24,189 nt of DNA from DASYVD01 sp050693035. Its GTDB lineage: Bacteria > Actinomycetota > UBA4738 > CALAEC01. The notes under the pieces were generated by a model. That model worked only from the letters and a program-made list of their open reading frames with translations. It searched no databases and was not told the DNA's origin. Positions 14,295 through 21,199 of the stretch are shown in pieces. Position numbers and translations under genes: made by a program. Location: positions 1-24,189 of the forward strand of contig JBOGWB010000060.1 of NCBI GenBank assembly GCA_050693035.1. The letters are read 5' to 3'. Numbering within the stretch: position 1 is the first letter of the stretch; every line of letters begins with the position of its first letter.

Positions 14295-15485
14295 TCAGGC
14301 CCGTGCCGGGAACCGCATGAACTCGAAGTGCATCCCGTCGGGCACCAGCCACCGCCCGCCCCAGGTGAACCCCCAGCGCTCGAACACCTCCACCACGCGC
14401 CGGTCCATCCGGGGCTCGGCGCCCAGGAGGTTCTGGGACACGTTGATGTCCACGGCCACACCCCACGCGTGGTGGGAGAGCCCCGATGTCGGGTTCCGGT
14501 TGGCGAACCGGGGCGAGTAGCAGCCGCCGTACTGGCCCGGATCGACCAGCCCCGCCAGACCCCGGTTGGCCAACTCCTGCAGCGCCCCGCGCAGCAACGG
14601 GATGATCCGCCGGTGACAGCGGACCGTCCCCAGGCGGGGTACCCGGGCGGTCCGGATGTTCCGCCCCTCCCATCGCTCCTCGACGCGGAGGAAGCCGCCC
14701 TCGATCGGCGCGGCGGCGAACTCTCCGAACGTCTCCTTGAGCGCCAGGGGTGGGAGCACCGCGTCTCCGTGCCGGAAGACCGGGGTCTCGCCTGGAGCGC
14801 GGACCCGGAGGCGGGTCCCCGGCGGGAGCGCTCTCCGAAGGCCGGCTTCCACTCGCCGGCGCGGCGCGGACGACCTCGGGGCGACGAGCAGATACCGGGA
14901 GCGGACGATCCCCAGGCGACGGCCCGTGGACCGCGACACCAGCACCTCGTGGGCCCCGATCAGCTCGTCCTCGAGGATCCCCCGAACCCGAAGGGCCATC
15001 CCGCCGAACGTGAGCGTCGCCCCGGGACCGACCCGGCGGAGCTCGGCCCCGGTTCGCCCGAGGAGGGCCCCCCCGTCCGCCAGCCCGGCGAGGGCGGCCC
15101 GCTCGGCCGGGGGCAGGAACGCCCGGTACTCGGCGACGTCCACCGCCGCCACCTCGACCGGCACGGCGAGCCCCGTCGGCGGCCGCCGCGGCGCCCCGCC
15201 CTCACCCCGCCACTCGGTCAGCCACGCGACCCCGCTGAACACCTCGGCGGCCCGGCGCACGGAGGAAAGATCACGGACCCTTCCGGCATACCCCGGGGGG
15301 AGCCCGCTCGGGCTCCACGCCAGCAGGGTTCGCACCGGGGCCTTCCCCACCACCTTCGGCGGGGAGGGCGTCGGCTGGGGCCCGGGCTCGAGAGGGGCGC
15401 CCGGGAGCGGGACGGCCAGCATGAGGGCGGCCCCGGCGACCGCGCCGGCCACGGCGGCGGCGACCGTTCCGGCGGCTCGCCTCAC
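14295..15485 (-). CDS. M15-family D,D-peptidase-like protein with extra MacB/FtsX-like domain
   Basis: A 396-residue exported protein. It has an Ala/Gly-rich hydrophobic N-terminus (about residues 5-30), a middle extracytoplasmic region, and a C-terminal M15 peptidase domain. The zinc motif SHHAWGVAVD (His339, Asp346) and the late GMHFEF (His386) are the M15 metal ligands. M15 enzymes cleave D-Ala-containing peptidoglycan stems. The middle region (about 50-200) reads like the periplasmic domain of MacB/FtsX-type permeases: a VDVAEYRAFLP strand, RVGPGATLTFGGMALRVRG and a LVSRSTGRRLG turn. That part is inference. The GTG at 15485 has a strong CCGGAGG site and starts just past the end of the anti-sigma gene; the longer frame to 15797 is a shadow of that gene. 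It is the last gene of the cupredoxin-ECF sigma operon and converges on tRNA-Gln. Confidence 0.85.
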   Translation of the reverse strand: MRRAAGTVAAAVAGAVAGAALMLAVPLPGAPLEPGPQPTPSPPKVVGKAPVRTLLAWSPSGLPPGYAGRVRDLSSVRRAAEVFSGVAWLTEWRGEGGAPRRPPTGLAVPVEVAAVDVAEYRAFLPPAERAALAGLADGGALLGRTGAELRRVGPGATLTFGGMALRVRGILEDELIGAHEVLVSRSTGRRLGIVRSRYLLVAPRSSAPRRRVEAGLRRALPPGTRLRVRAPGETPVFRHGDAVLPPLALKETFGEFAAAPIEGGFLRVEERWEGRNIRTARVPRLGTVRCHRRIIPLLRGALQELANRGLAGLVDPGQYGGCYSPRFANRNPTSGLSHHAWGVAVDINVSQNLLGAEPRMDRRVVEVFERWGFTWGGRWLVPDGMHFEFMRFPARA

Positions 15486-15501
15486 CGCTTCCTCCGGACG
15501 C

Positions 15502-17442
15502 TCATCGGGCAGGCTCCAGCGACTCCGCCACCCGCAGGAGCCCGGCGAGGTCCAGCACGGTGCCCCCGAGCGAGTGGTAGGCGCCCCCCTCCACCCACTC
15601 CAGCTCGCCCCGGACCGGCGAGTAGCGCCCGATCGTCCCCCGAACCTCCACCGCGAGCACGTCGGGGTCCATCGGCGGGGGGAGGGACTCTCCCGGAGCC
15701 CGGTGCAGACGGATCCCGATGCCGTCGAGCTCGGTGCCGGGGCGTCGGAAGTACACGGTGACCGCGACGCGCCGCCCCTCCCGGACGATCTGGGCAACCC
15801 ACGGGCGGAACCCGGACGGCAGGGCCGAGGGCAGGAGCACGCTCGGTTCCTCCGCCACCGCCTCCGCCACGGAGACCTGCTCGCGGACGAGGCCGCCGGG
15901 CCATTCTCGCGCCAGCCACTTCCTCGGGACCGGCTCGCCTCTCACCGACAGCGAGGCGGCCACTCGGAGCAGATCCTCCCGGGAGAGGTTCGACTCGACG
16001 TAGACGTCGCGTTGGCGGGTATGGATCGAGATCCGTCGGCCCAGCGACGAGCTTGCGGGCTCGTAGTAGCCGATCCCGCCGCCGGACAGCCGGACCGGGG
16101 CGGCCAGCGGTCCGACGTTCCCGTACAGCTCCGGCCGGCGCCACTCCCGGGTCTGGCGGATCTTCAGCCAGGTGAGGCCCCTCGCGTAGGTGACGAGCAC
16201 CTCGTCGTGGGGACGCCCGCCCAGCGCGAAGGTCCCCGCCCGGTAGGGTGGCAGCCCGGCGACGTCGGAGGGCACGACCAGCCCCCGGCCCTCGAGAGTC
16301 TCGAAGGGCACCTCCCGGAAGCCCTGGTCGCGCGACGAGGGCGAGGCCAGGGCATCCGGCTCCCAGTCTGCCGGCACGCTTTCGGTGAAGCTGGCGGCCT
16401 CGGCACGGAACACGGGACCGTCGGGTCCTTCGTCGGGAAGCCCGTTCCGAACCGACCAGAGCCGGCGTTCCGGCGCGGTGGCCGGCCACACCTCGTAGGC
16501 GAGCGGGAACCACGTCTCGGCGTCGAGCGACACCCGCACCGGGTCGAGCGGATAGAAGGACCGCCACGAACCACTCGCGTGCAGGTAGGCGAACAGCGGC
16601 GTGGCGTCGCGGTAGGGGAGCTCCACCACCACGACGGGCCGGCCCAGGATCTGTCCCTCGCCGACCACGCGAACCCGGTCGCTTCCCGCCAGGGTTCTCA
16701 CGGGGACCACGACGTCGGTCGGCGGCGGAGTATCGGCGTCGAACGGCTCGCGCCCGCGGACCCCCCGCCGCTCCCGGCCTTCCAAGGGACAGACCGGAAG
16801 CGCCTCACGGGGGCAGGTGACCGGGCCTTCCACGAGCCATCGGTCTCCGTCCATGGCCAGGACGAGGTCGTTCCGGGGCCACCGGCCCTTCGGGTACCGG
16901 GTTTCGTCGCGGACGTCGGCCCTGAACTCTTCGGGCGCTCGGAAGGTCACTGCGGCCGTGAAGTCTCGGACGGGAACCGTGGGGTGGAAGTTCCGCTCTT
17001 CGATCCGGAAGGTGACCCGGTAGGAGGTGGCCTCCCGCGACGCCAGGGCCACTCGCCCGGGGATCTCGGAGGCCAGGGCGGGAGCAGGGCCTCGCCGGAG
17101 CACGGGCAGCCCGCCCAGGAGGAGCGCGGCCGCCACCGCCCCGGCCACGAACGCCGCCGCGTGCTGAGCCCAGGCCGGCCTCGGCCTGAGCGAGATGACG
17201 GTGCCTGGCCGGGCCCCCCGCCGCGTCCGGACCGCGGCCATGATCGTCGGTACCAGGTCCGGGACCGGTCCCGCCGGCTGCACCCGAGCCAACTCGTGGA
17301 TGCGCCGGATCTGGGCCTGGAACTCCCGGCACCGAGAGCACGTCGCGAGGTGCTCGCCGAGCGCCTCGTCCGACCGGACGTCGATTTCGCCGTCCATCCG
17401 CGCGGAGAGCTCCCGCTCCACGACTTCACACCTCACCGGCAT
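15502..17442 (-). CDS. Large membrane-anchored zinc-finger anti-sigma factor
   Basis: A 646-residue protein. The N-terminus is a ZAS anti-sigma domain: RCEVVERELSARMDGEI, then HLATCSRC with His31, Cys35 and Cys38 (plus Cys5) as zinc ligands. One membrane helix follows at about 92-115. About 530 residues lie outside the membrane, far more than in ordinary ZAS proteins. That part starts with a LolA/RseB-like segment (SYRVTFRIEERN, near 140) and ends in two copies of a DUF4367-like unit, which finish in DLLRVAASL (to 498) and GLLRVAESL (to 642). It presumably binds and silences the sigma factor encoded just upstream and senses an envelope signal. The ATG at 17442 has GGGAGG touching it, so the GTG at 17436 with better spacing may be the real start. 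It overlaps the sigma gene by 11-17 bases. Confidence 0.88.
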   Translation of the reverse strand: MPVRCEVVERELSARMDGEIDVRSDEALGEHLATCSRCREFQAQIRRIHELARVQPAGPVPDLVPTIMAAVRTRRGARPGTVISLRPRPAWAQHAAAFVAGAVAAALLLGGLPVLRRGPAPALASEIPGRVALASREATSYRVTFRIEERNFHPTVPVRDFTAAVTFRAPEEFRADVRDETRYPKGRWPRNDLVLAMDGDRWLVEGPVTCPREALPVCPLEGRERRGVRGREPFDADTPPPTDVVVPVRTLAGSDRVRVVGEGQILGRPVVVVELPYRDATPLFAYLHASGSWRSFYPLDPVRVSLDAETWFPLAYEVWPATAPERRLWSVRNGLPDEGPDGPVFRAEAASFTESVPADWEPDALASPSSRDQGFREVPFETLEGRGLVVPSDVAGLPPYRAGTFALGGRPHDEVLVTYARGLTWLKIRQTREWRRPELYGNVGPLAAPVRLSGGGIGYYEPASSSLGRRISIHTRQRDVYVESNLSREDLLRVAASLSVRGEPVPRKWLAREWPGGLVREQVSVAEAVAEEPSVLLPSALPSGFRPWVAQIVREGRRVAVTVYFRRPGTELDGIGIRLHRAPGESLPPPMDPDVLAVEVRGTIGRYSPVRGELEWVEGGAYHSLGGTVLDLAGLLRVAESLEPAR

Positions 17443-17956
17443 CCTCCCGTGCTTCCAGGGCCTCGATCAGGAGGCGTCGGGTGCGGTGCATCCGGCTCTT
17501 GAGGGTGCCCGGGACCACGCCGAGGACCTGGGCCGCTTCCCGGTAGGACAGCCCGAACACCTCGATCAGCACGAAGCCCTCCCGGAGCTCCGGGGGCAGG
17601 CCCTCCAGGGCCATGGACAGCGCGGCCCGGAGCGAGGAGTCCGCCTCCACCCCCTCCTCCGCCGCGCGCTCGGCGACCCGCCGCTGGCGCTCCCGGCGCC
17701 GGATGGCGTCCACGGCGCAGTTCCGGGTGATGCGGTAGAGCCACGTGGAGAACCGGGCCTGGCCGCGGAACCGGTGCAACGACTTGTAGGCGTTCAGGAA
17801 CGCTTCCTGGGTGACGTCCTCGGCCGTCTGCCGGTCCCGGACCAGATGGAGGGCCAGCCGGTAGACGTCGCCCTGGTGTCCCCGAACCAGCTCCTCGAAC
17901 GCCGCGGGATCGCCGGCGCGAGCCCTGCGGATGGTCTCCGGCTCGGGCTCTCGCAC
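17426..17956 (-). CDS. ECF-family RNA polymerase sigma factor
   Basis: A 176-residue sigma-70-type factor with only regions 2 and 4. Region 2 covers RARAGDPAAFEELVRGHQGDVYRLA, then the DRQTAEDVTQEAFLNAYKSL core-binding helix and FSTWLYRITRNCAVDAIRRR for -10 recognition. After a 25-residue linker, region 4 contains LPPELREGFVLIEVFGLSYREAAQVLGV and a GTLKSRMHRTRRLL recognition helix. The absence of regions 1.1 and 3 identifies the extracytoplasmic-function group. The GTG at 17956 has GGGAGG at proper distance. The next gene is its anti-sigma factor, and a GAACC-N16-CGTC site precedes the operon, so it is probably autoregulated. Confidence 0.95.
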   Translation of the reverse strand: MREPEPETIRRARAGDPAAFEELVRGHQGDVYRLALHLVRDRQTAEDVTQEAFLNAYKSLHRFRGQARFSTWLYRITRNCAVDAIRRRERQRRVAERAAEEGVEADSSLRAALSMALEGLPPELREGFVLIEVFGLSYREAAQVLGVVPGTLKSRMHRTRRLLIEALEAREDAGEV

Positions 17957-17998
17957 CGGCGGTTCTCCTCCCGGATCCAGTGGCCTGCCGGGACAACT

Positions 17999-18604
17999 CT
18001 AGCCCGGCCTCCGGCCGGTTCGGCCGACGAACCCGACCGCCGCTCCGAACGCCAGCGCCGCGAGGACCAGAGTCACGGCGGTGCCCAGGTCCAGCCGGAG
18101 GAGGACCGCCCTGGTTCCGGGGTCTGGCGCCTCCAGGGCCACCCGCTGGACCTCTGCGGTGCCGGTCGATTCCTGCGCGGGGCCTCCCTCCACCACGCTG
18201 AGCGCGGGCTCGCCGAGGTTGCCGGCGGCGGGGCCTGTCACCTTCACCTTGCCCGCCATCCCGTAGCCCACGCTGCCGTGGTAGCGACAGAAGTAGGCGT
18301 ATGTCCCTGGCTCGTCGAACCGCACCGCGAACGGCCCCTCCAGGTCCCCGCTGTTCGGTCCGGAGTCGAAGGTGACCGTGTGGGGAGCCCCGCCCGCACG
18401 GAGCTCCCACCTGACGACCTCGCCGGAGCGGACCTCGATCACTGGCCGGTAGAAGCAATGGTCCGACACGAATACCGTGTTGGCGGGTGGGTCGGAGACG
18501 TCGCCGAGGCAGATCCCGGCGCCCCCTCCGCCGGCGGCGGCGATACCTGCCGAGGCCCAGAGGACCGCGGCCATCGTTCCGCCCATCAGCATGACCCGGT
18601 TCAT
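17999..18604 (-). CDS. Membrane-anchored cupredoxin (plastocyanin-like copper protein)
   Basis: A 201-residue exported protein with an N-terminal signal peptide (about residues 1-24), a cupredoxin domain (about 40-125) and a C-terminal membrane helix (about 173-194) ending in a basic tail. The type 1 copper ligands are all present in order: His75 (APHTVTF), Cys106 and His109 (YAYFCRYHG), and Met115 (GYGMAGKV). Two further cysteines, Cys32 and Cys50, could form a disulfide. Such proteins carry electrons or bind copper at the outer membrane face. The ATG at 18604 has a near-perfect AAGGAGGTC site. It is the first gene of the operon with the ECF sigma factor 42 bases downstream, so a copper or redox signal is a natural, though unproven, candidate input for the sigma system. 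Confidence 0.9.
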   Translation of the reverse strand: MNRVMLMGGTMAAVLWASAGIAAAGGGGAGICLGDVSDPPANTVFVSDHCFYRPVIEVRSGEVVRWELRAGGAPHTVTFDSGPNSGDLEGPFAVRFDEPGTYAYFCRYHGSVGYGMAGKVKVTGPAAGNLGEPALSVVEGGPAQESTGTAEVQRVALEAPDPGTRAVLLRLDLGTAVTLVLAALAFGAAVGFVGRTGRRPG

Positions 18605-18630
18605 CGGCGACCTCCTTCCGGTCGCCTCAA

Positions 18631-18658
18631 TAGACGTCCCTCGGTTGGCCTGGGTTCA
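18631..18658 (-). promoter_or_regulatory. ECF-sigma-type promoter motif, copy 3, upstream of the cupredoxin-sigma operon
   Basis: On the minus strand TGAACC (18658-18653) and CGTCTA (18636-18631) are separated by 16 bp. The -10 ends 26 bases before the ATG at 18604, leaving room for a short leader with the AAGGAGGTC site. The placement in front of an ECF sigma operon is what autoregulation predicts. Confidence 0.6.
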
Positions 18659-18667
18659 CGGTGACCC

Positions 18668-18696
18668 TTGCGCAGCCACCCCCCGGCGGGTACAAA
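18668..18696 (+). promoter_or_regulatory. Housekeeping-type promoter for glmU (TTGCGC-N17-TACAAA)
   Basis: TTGCGC (18668-18673) and TACAAA (18691-18696) are 17 bp apart in the 121-base divergent gap. The -10 is 29 bases before the GTG start of glmU. The -35 end lies only 10 bases from the ECF motif on the other strand, so the two polymerases may interfere. Confidence 0.45.
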
Positions 18697-18725
18697 GTGG
18701 GCGCCCGCTCTATCGAGGATCGCCC

Positions 18726-20144
18726 GTGGCACGGAAACCTTCCCGCAGTCTTGTCGCGGTCGTCATGGCCGCCGGAAAGGGCAAGCGGCTGAAGTCACGG
18801 CTGCCCAAGGTGCTCCATCCGGTGTGCGGCCGGCCGACCCTCTGGCACGTTCTCGGGGCGGTGGCGGCCGTGAGGCCGGAGCGGGTGATCGTGGTGGTGG
18901 CCCACGAGTCGGACCAGGTCGAGGAGGCAGTCCGAGGGTGGGGTATCGACCTTCCGGTCCGCTTCGTCGACCAGGGGGACCCGCTCGGGACCGGCCACGC
19001 CGTGATGGTCACCGAGAACGTGGTGGGCCGGGCCGAGGACGTTCTGGTGGTGAGCGGCGACGAGCCGCTGGTCACCGGGGAGCAACTCCGGGACCTGGTG
19101 GCGATCCATCGCCGCAGGAAGGCCTCGGCCACCGTCCAGACCACGCTGGCCCCCGGCATCCGCGGTCTCGGTCACGTCGTGCGTGACGGCGACGCCTTCG
19201 AGAAGATCGCCGAGGCCCCCCGGGCCACGGACCACGCCGCGGCCATCCCGGAGGTGGCCACCGGCATGTACGTGTTCCGCCGGGAGGACCTGTTCAAGGC
19301 GCTCCCGCTGCTGTCCCGAGACAACCGGCAGAAGGAGTACTACCTGGTGGACGTGCTGGGCATCCTGAAGGAGAAGGGCGAGCGGATCGTCGTCCAACAG
19401 GTCGACAACGGGGGCGCCGTGGGGACGAACTCCCGCGCCGAGCTCGCCACCGCGGCCGCGGTCATGCGCCGGCGGATCAACGAACGGTTGATGGAACAGG
19501 GCGTCACCCTGGTGGATCCGGACCGGACTTACGTGGACGCCTCGGTGAAGGTCGGTTCGGACACGGTGATCCATCCGCTCACGTTCCTCGAAGGGGACAC
19601 CGCCGTCGGCAGCGACTGCGTGATCGGCCCTTCCACCAGGATCGTGGACTCCACGGTCGGCGACGAGGTGGAGATCCAGTTCTCGGTGGTCCGCGAAGCC
19701 ACCATCAGGTCCAGGGTCACCGTCGGTCCGTACGCGCACCTGCGCCCGGGAACGATGCTCGAGGAAGGCTCCAAGGCCGGCACGTTCGTCGAGCTCAAGA
19801 AGTCCAAGGTCGGACGGGGGAGCAAGGTTCCGCACCTCGCTTACGTGGGCGACGCGACGATCGGGAAGGACGCCAACATCGGGGCGGGCACCATCACCTG
19901 CAACTACGACGGTCATGAGAAACACGAGACGGTGATCGGGGACGAGGCGTTCATCGGTTCCGATACGATGTTGGTTGCACCGGTGAACATCGGCAAAGGA
20001 GCGGTGACGGGGGCAGGGTCGGCCATCACCAAGGACGTCCCCGCCGGCGCGCTCGCGGTCGAGCGGAGCGAGCAGAAGATCGTCGAAGGGTACGCGAATC
20101 GAAGAAGGAGGCGGGGGGGGAAGGAGCGAAGCAAGGATCATTGA
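18726..20144 (+). CDS. glmU: Bifunctional UDP-GlcNAc pyrophosphorylase / glucosamine-1-phosphate N-acetyltransferase
   Basis: A 472-residue enzyme making UDP-N-acetylglucosamine for peptidoglycan. The N-terminal uridyltransferase domain has MAAGKGKRLKSRLPKVLHPVCG and later the QGDPLGTGHAVMV and VVSGDEPL motifs. The C-terminal half is a left-handed beta-helix of hexapeptide repeats with AHLRPGTMLEEGSKAGTFVE, the catalytic His in HLAYVGDATIG, GAGTITCNYDG, and GSDTMLVAPVNIG. Length fits the family (about 460-490). The GTG at 18726 was chosen because homology starts a few residues after it; the longer frame to 18477 runs into the divergent cupredoxin gene. GAGG lies about 8 nt upstream of the GTG. 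It is followed by prs after 13 bases, as in many Actinobacteria. Confidence 0.97.
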   Translation: MARKPSRSLVAVVMAAGKGKRLKSRLPKVLHPVCGRPTLWHVLGAVAAVRPERVIVVVAHESDQVEEAVRGWGIDLPVRFVDQGDPLGTGHAVMVTENVVGRAEDVLVVSGDEPLVTGEQLRDLVAIHRRRKASATVQTTLAPGIRGLGHVVRDGDAFEKIAEAPRATDHAAAIPEVATGMYVFRREDLFKALPLLSRDNRQKEYYLVDVLGILKEKGERIVVQQVDNGGAVGTNSRAELATAAAVMRRRINERLMEQGVTLVDPDRTYVDASVKVGSDTVIHPLTFLEGDTAVGSDCVIGPSTRIVDSTVGDEVEIQFSVVREATIRSRVTVGPYAHLRPGTMLEEGSKAGTFVELKKSKVGRGSKVPHLAYVGDATIGKDANIGAGTITCNYDGHEKHETVIGDEAFIGSDTMLVAPVNIGKGAVTGAGSAITKDVPAGALAVERSEQKIVEGYANRRRRRGGKERSKDH

Positions 20145-20157
20145 GAGCCGGTCGGGC

Positions 20158-21177
20158 ATGCGAAGGGAACAGGGGGAGATCGTGGGTTCGGTCCGAGAGA
20201 TGGTTACCAAGAAGCGGATGCTGTTGTTCTCCGGAACGGCCCATCCGTCACTCGCCCAACAGATCGCCGAAAACTTGGGAGTCGATCTTGGGTCGGCCCA
20301 GCTCTCCCGGTTCGCCAGCGGGGAGTTCTACTTCCGGGCCGACGAGAGCGTGCGGGGGTGCGACTGCTTCGTGATCCAGTCGCACGCCGACCCGGTGAAC
20401 GAGGCGATCATGGAGCACCTGGTCATGATCGACGCCCTCAAGCGGGCGTCGGCCAAGCGGATCACTGCGGTCGTCCCGTACTACGGCTACTCTCGCCAAG
20501 ACAAGAAGGCCCTGGCCCGGGAGCCCATCTCGGCAAAGCTCGTGGCTGACCTCCTGTCGGCCGCGGGATCGGACCGAGTGGTGTCCGTGGACCTCCACAG
20601 CGGACAGATCCAGGGCTTCTTCGACTTTCCCTTCGATCACCTCACCGCGCTGCCCCTGCTGGCCGACTTCCTCCGGGACCACCTGGGCCTCGACGACGGG
20701 CGGGAGATCACGGTGGTGTCTCCGGATGCCGGGCGGGTCAAGGTGGCGGAGCGGCTCCGCGAGCGGCTCGACACGGAGATCGCCTACATCAACAAGCGGC
20801 GGTCCCGCCACGAGCCTCACCAGATCGAGGAGATGGTCGTGGTCGGCCCGGTCCGGGGCCGGCCGTGCATCCTCATCGACGACATGATCGATACCGCCGG
20901 GACCGTGGTCGAAGGGGCCAAGGCGCTTGCGGAGCAGGGCGCCAGCGAGATCTACTCCGCCGCCACCCACCCGGTGCTCTCGGGTAAAGCCGTTCAGCGC
21001 CTCGAGGAGTCACCGATCAAGGAGGTGGTGGTGACCAACACCCTCCCGGTGCCGGACGAGAAGCGCATCCCCAAGCTGACCGTGCTGTCGATCGCGCCGA
21101 TCGTGGCCGCCGCGCTGTTGGCCGTCTTCGAGGAGGAGTCGGTCTCCGAGATCTTCCACGGCGAGAACCAGCCGTAG
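20158..21177 (+). CDS. prs: Ribose-phosphate pyrophosphokinase (PRPP synthetase)
   Basis: A 339-residue enzyme forming PRPP from ribose 5-phosphate and ATP, for nucleotide, His, Trp and decaprenyl-phosphoribose synthesis. Motifs in order are FSGTAHPSLAQQIAENLG with the LSRFASGEFYFR segment, VPYYGYSRQDKK (ATP/Mg region), the DLHSGQIQGFFDFP block, VVSPDAGRVKVAERL, and the PRPP loop ILIDDMIDTAGTVV. The C-terminus ends in IPKLTVLSIAPIVAAAL. The ATG at 20158 is 13 bases after glmU but has little upstream site. GTG 20182 follows AGGGGGAG closely, and an ATG at 20200 (MVTKKRM) is also possible, so the first ~15 residues are uncertain. Its stop abuts that of the convergent MFS gene. Confidence 0.96.
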   Translation: MRREQGEIVGSVREMVTKKRMLLFSGTAHPSLAQQIAENLGVDLGSAQLSRFASGEFYFRADESVRGCDCFVIQSHADPVNEAIMEHLVMIDALKRASAKRITAVVPYYGYSRQDKKALAREPISAKLVADLLSAAGSDRVVSVDLHSGQIQGFFDFPFDHLTALPLLADFLRDHLGLDDGREITVVSPDAGRVKVAERLRERLDTEIAYINKRRSRHEPHQIEEMVVVGPVRGRPCILIDDMIDTAGTVVEGAKALAEQGASEIYSAATHPVLSGKAVQRLEESPIKEVVVTNTLPVPDEKRIPKLTVLSIAPIVAAALLAVFEEESVSEIFHGENQP

Positions 21178-21199
21178 CTACGCCGGGTCGCCGGCGTGG
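21178..21199 (+). terminator. Strong hairpin at the prs / MFS convergent junction
   Basis: CTACGCCGG (21178-21186) pairs with CCGGCGTGG (21191-21199) through a GTCG tetraloop, 9 bp with one T-G wobble. It begins at the first base after the prs stop and lies inside the last codons of the MFS gene. No U-run follows, so termination strength is uncertain. It may serve both converging transcripts. Confidence 0.35.

Noticed and set aside
13641..15761. Plus-strand open frame of 706 codons across ispE, tRNA-Gln and the M15 gene
   Set aside because: Runs out of frame through ispE and through the tRNA, and has low-complexity composition.
14656..17502. Long plus-strand open frame (948 codons) opposite the anti-sigma and M15 genes
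   Set aside because: Arg/Pro/Gly/His-rich translation without domains; it is the antisense reading of genes with clear ZAS and M15 motifs, as expected at this GC content.
19482..19505. GAACG-N15-CGTC inside glmU, resembling the ECF motif
   Set aside because: Spacer is 15 rather than 16, it lies inside a coding region and no gene starts downstream.
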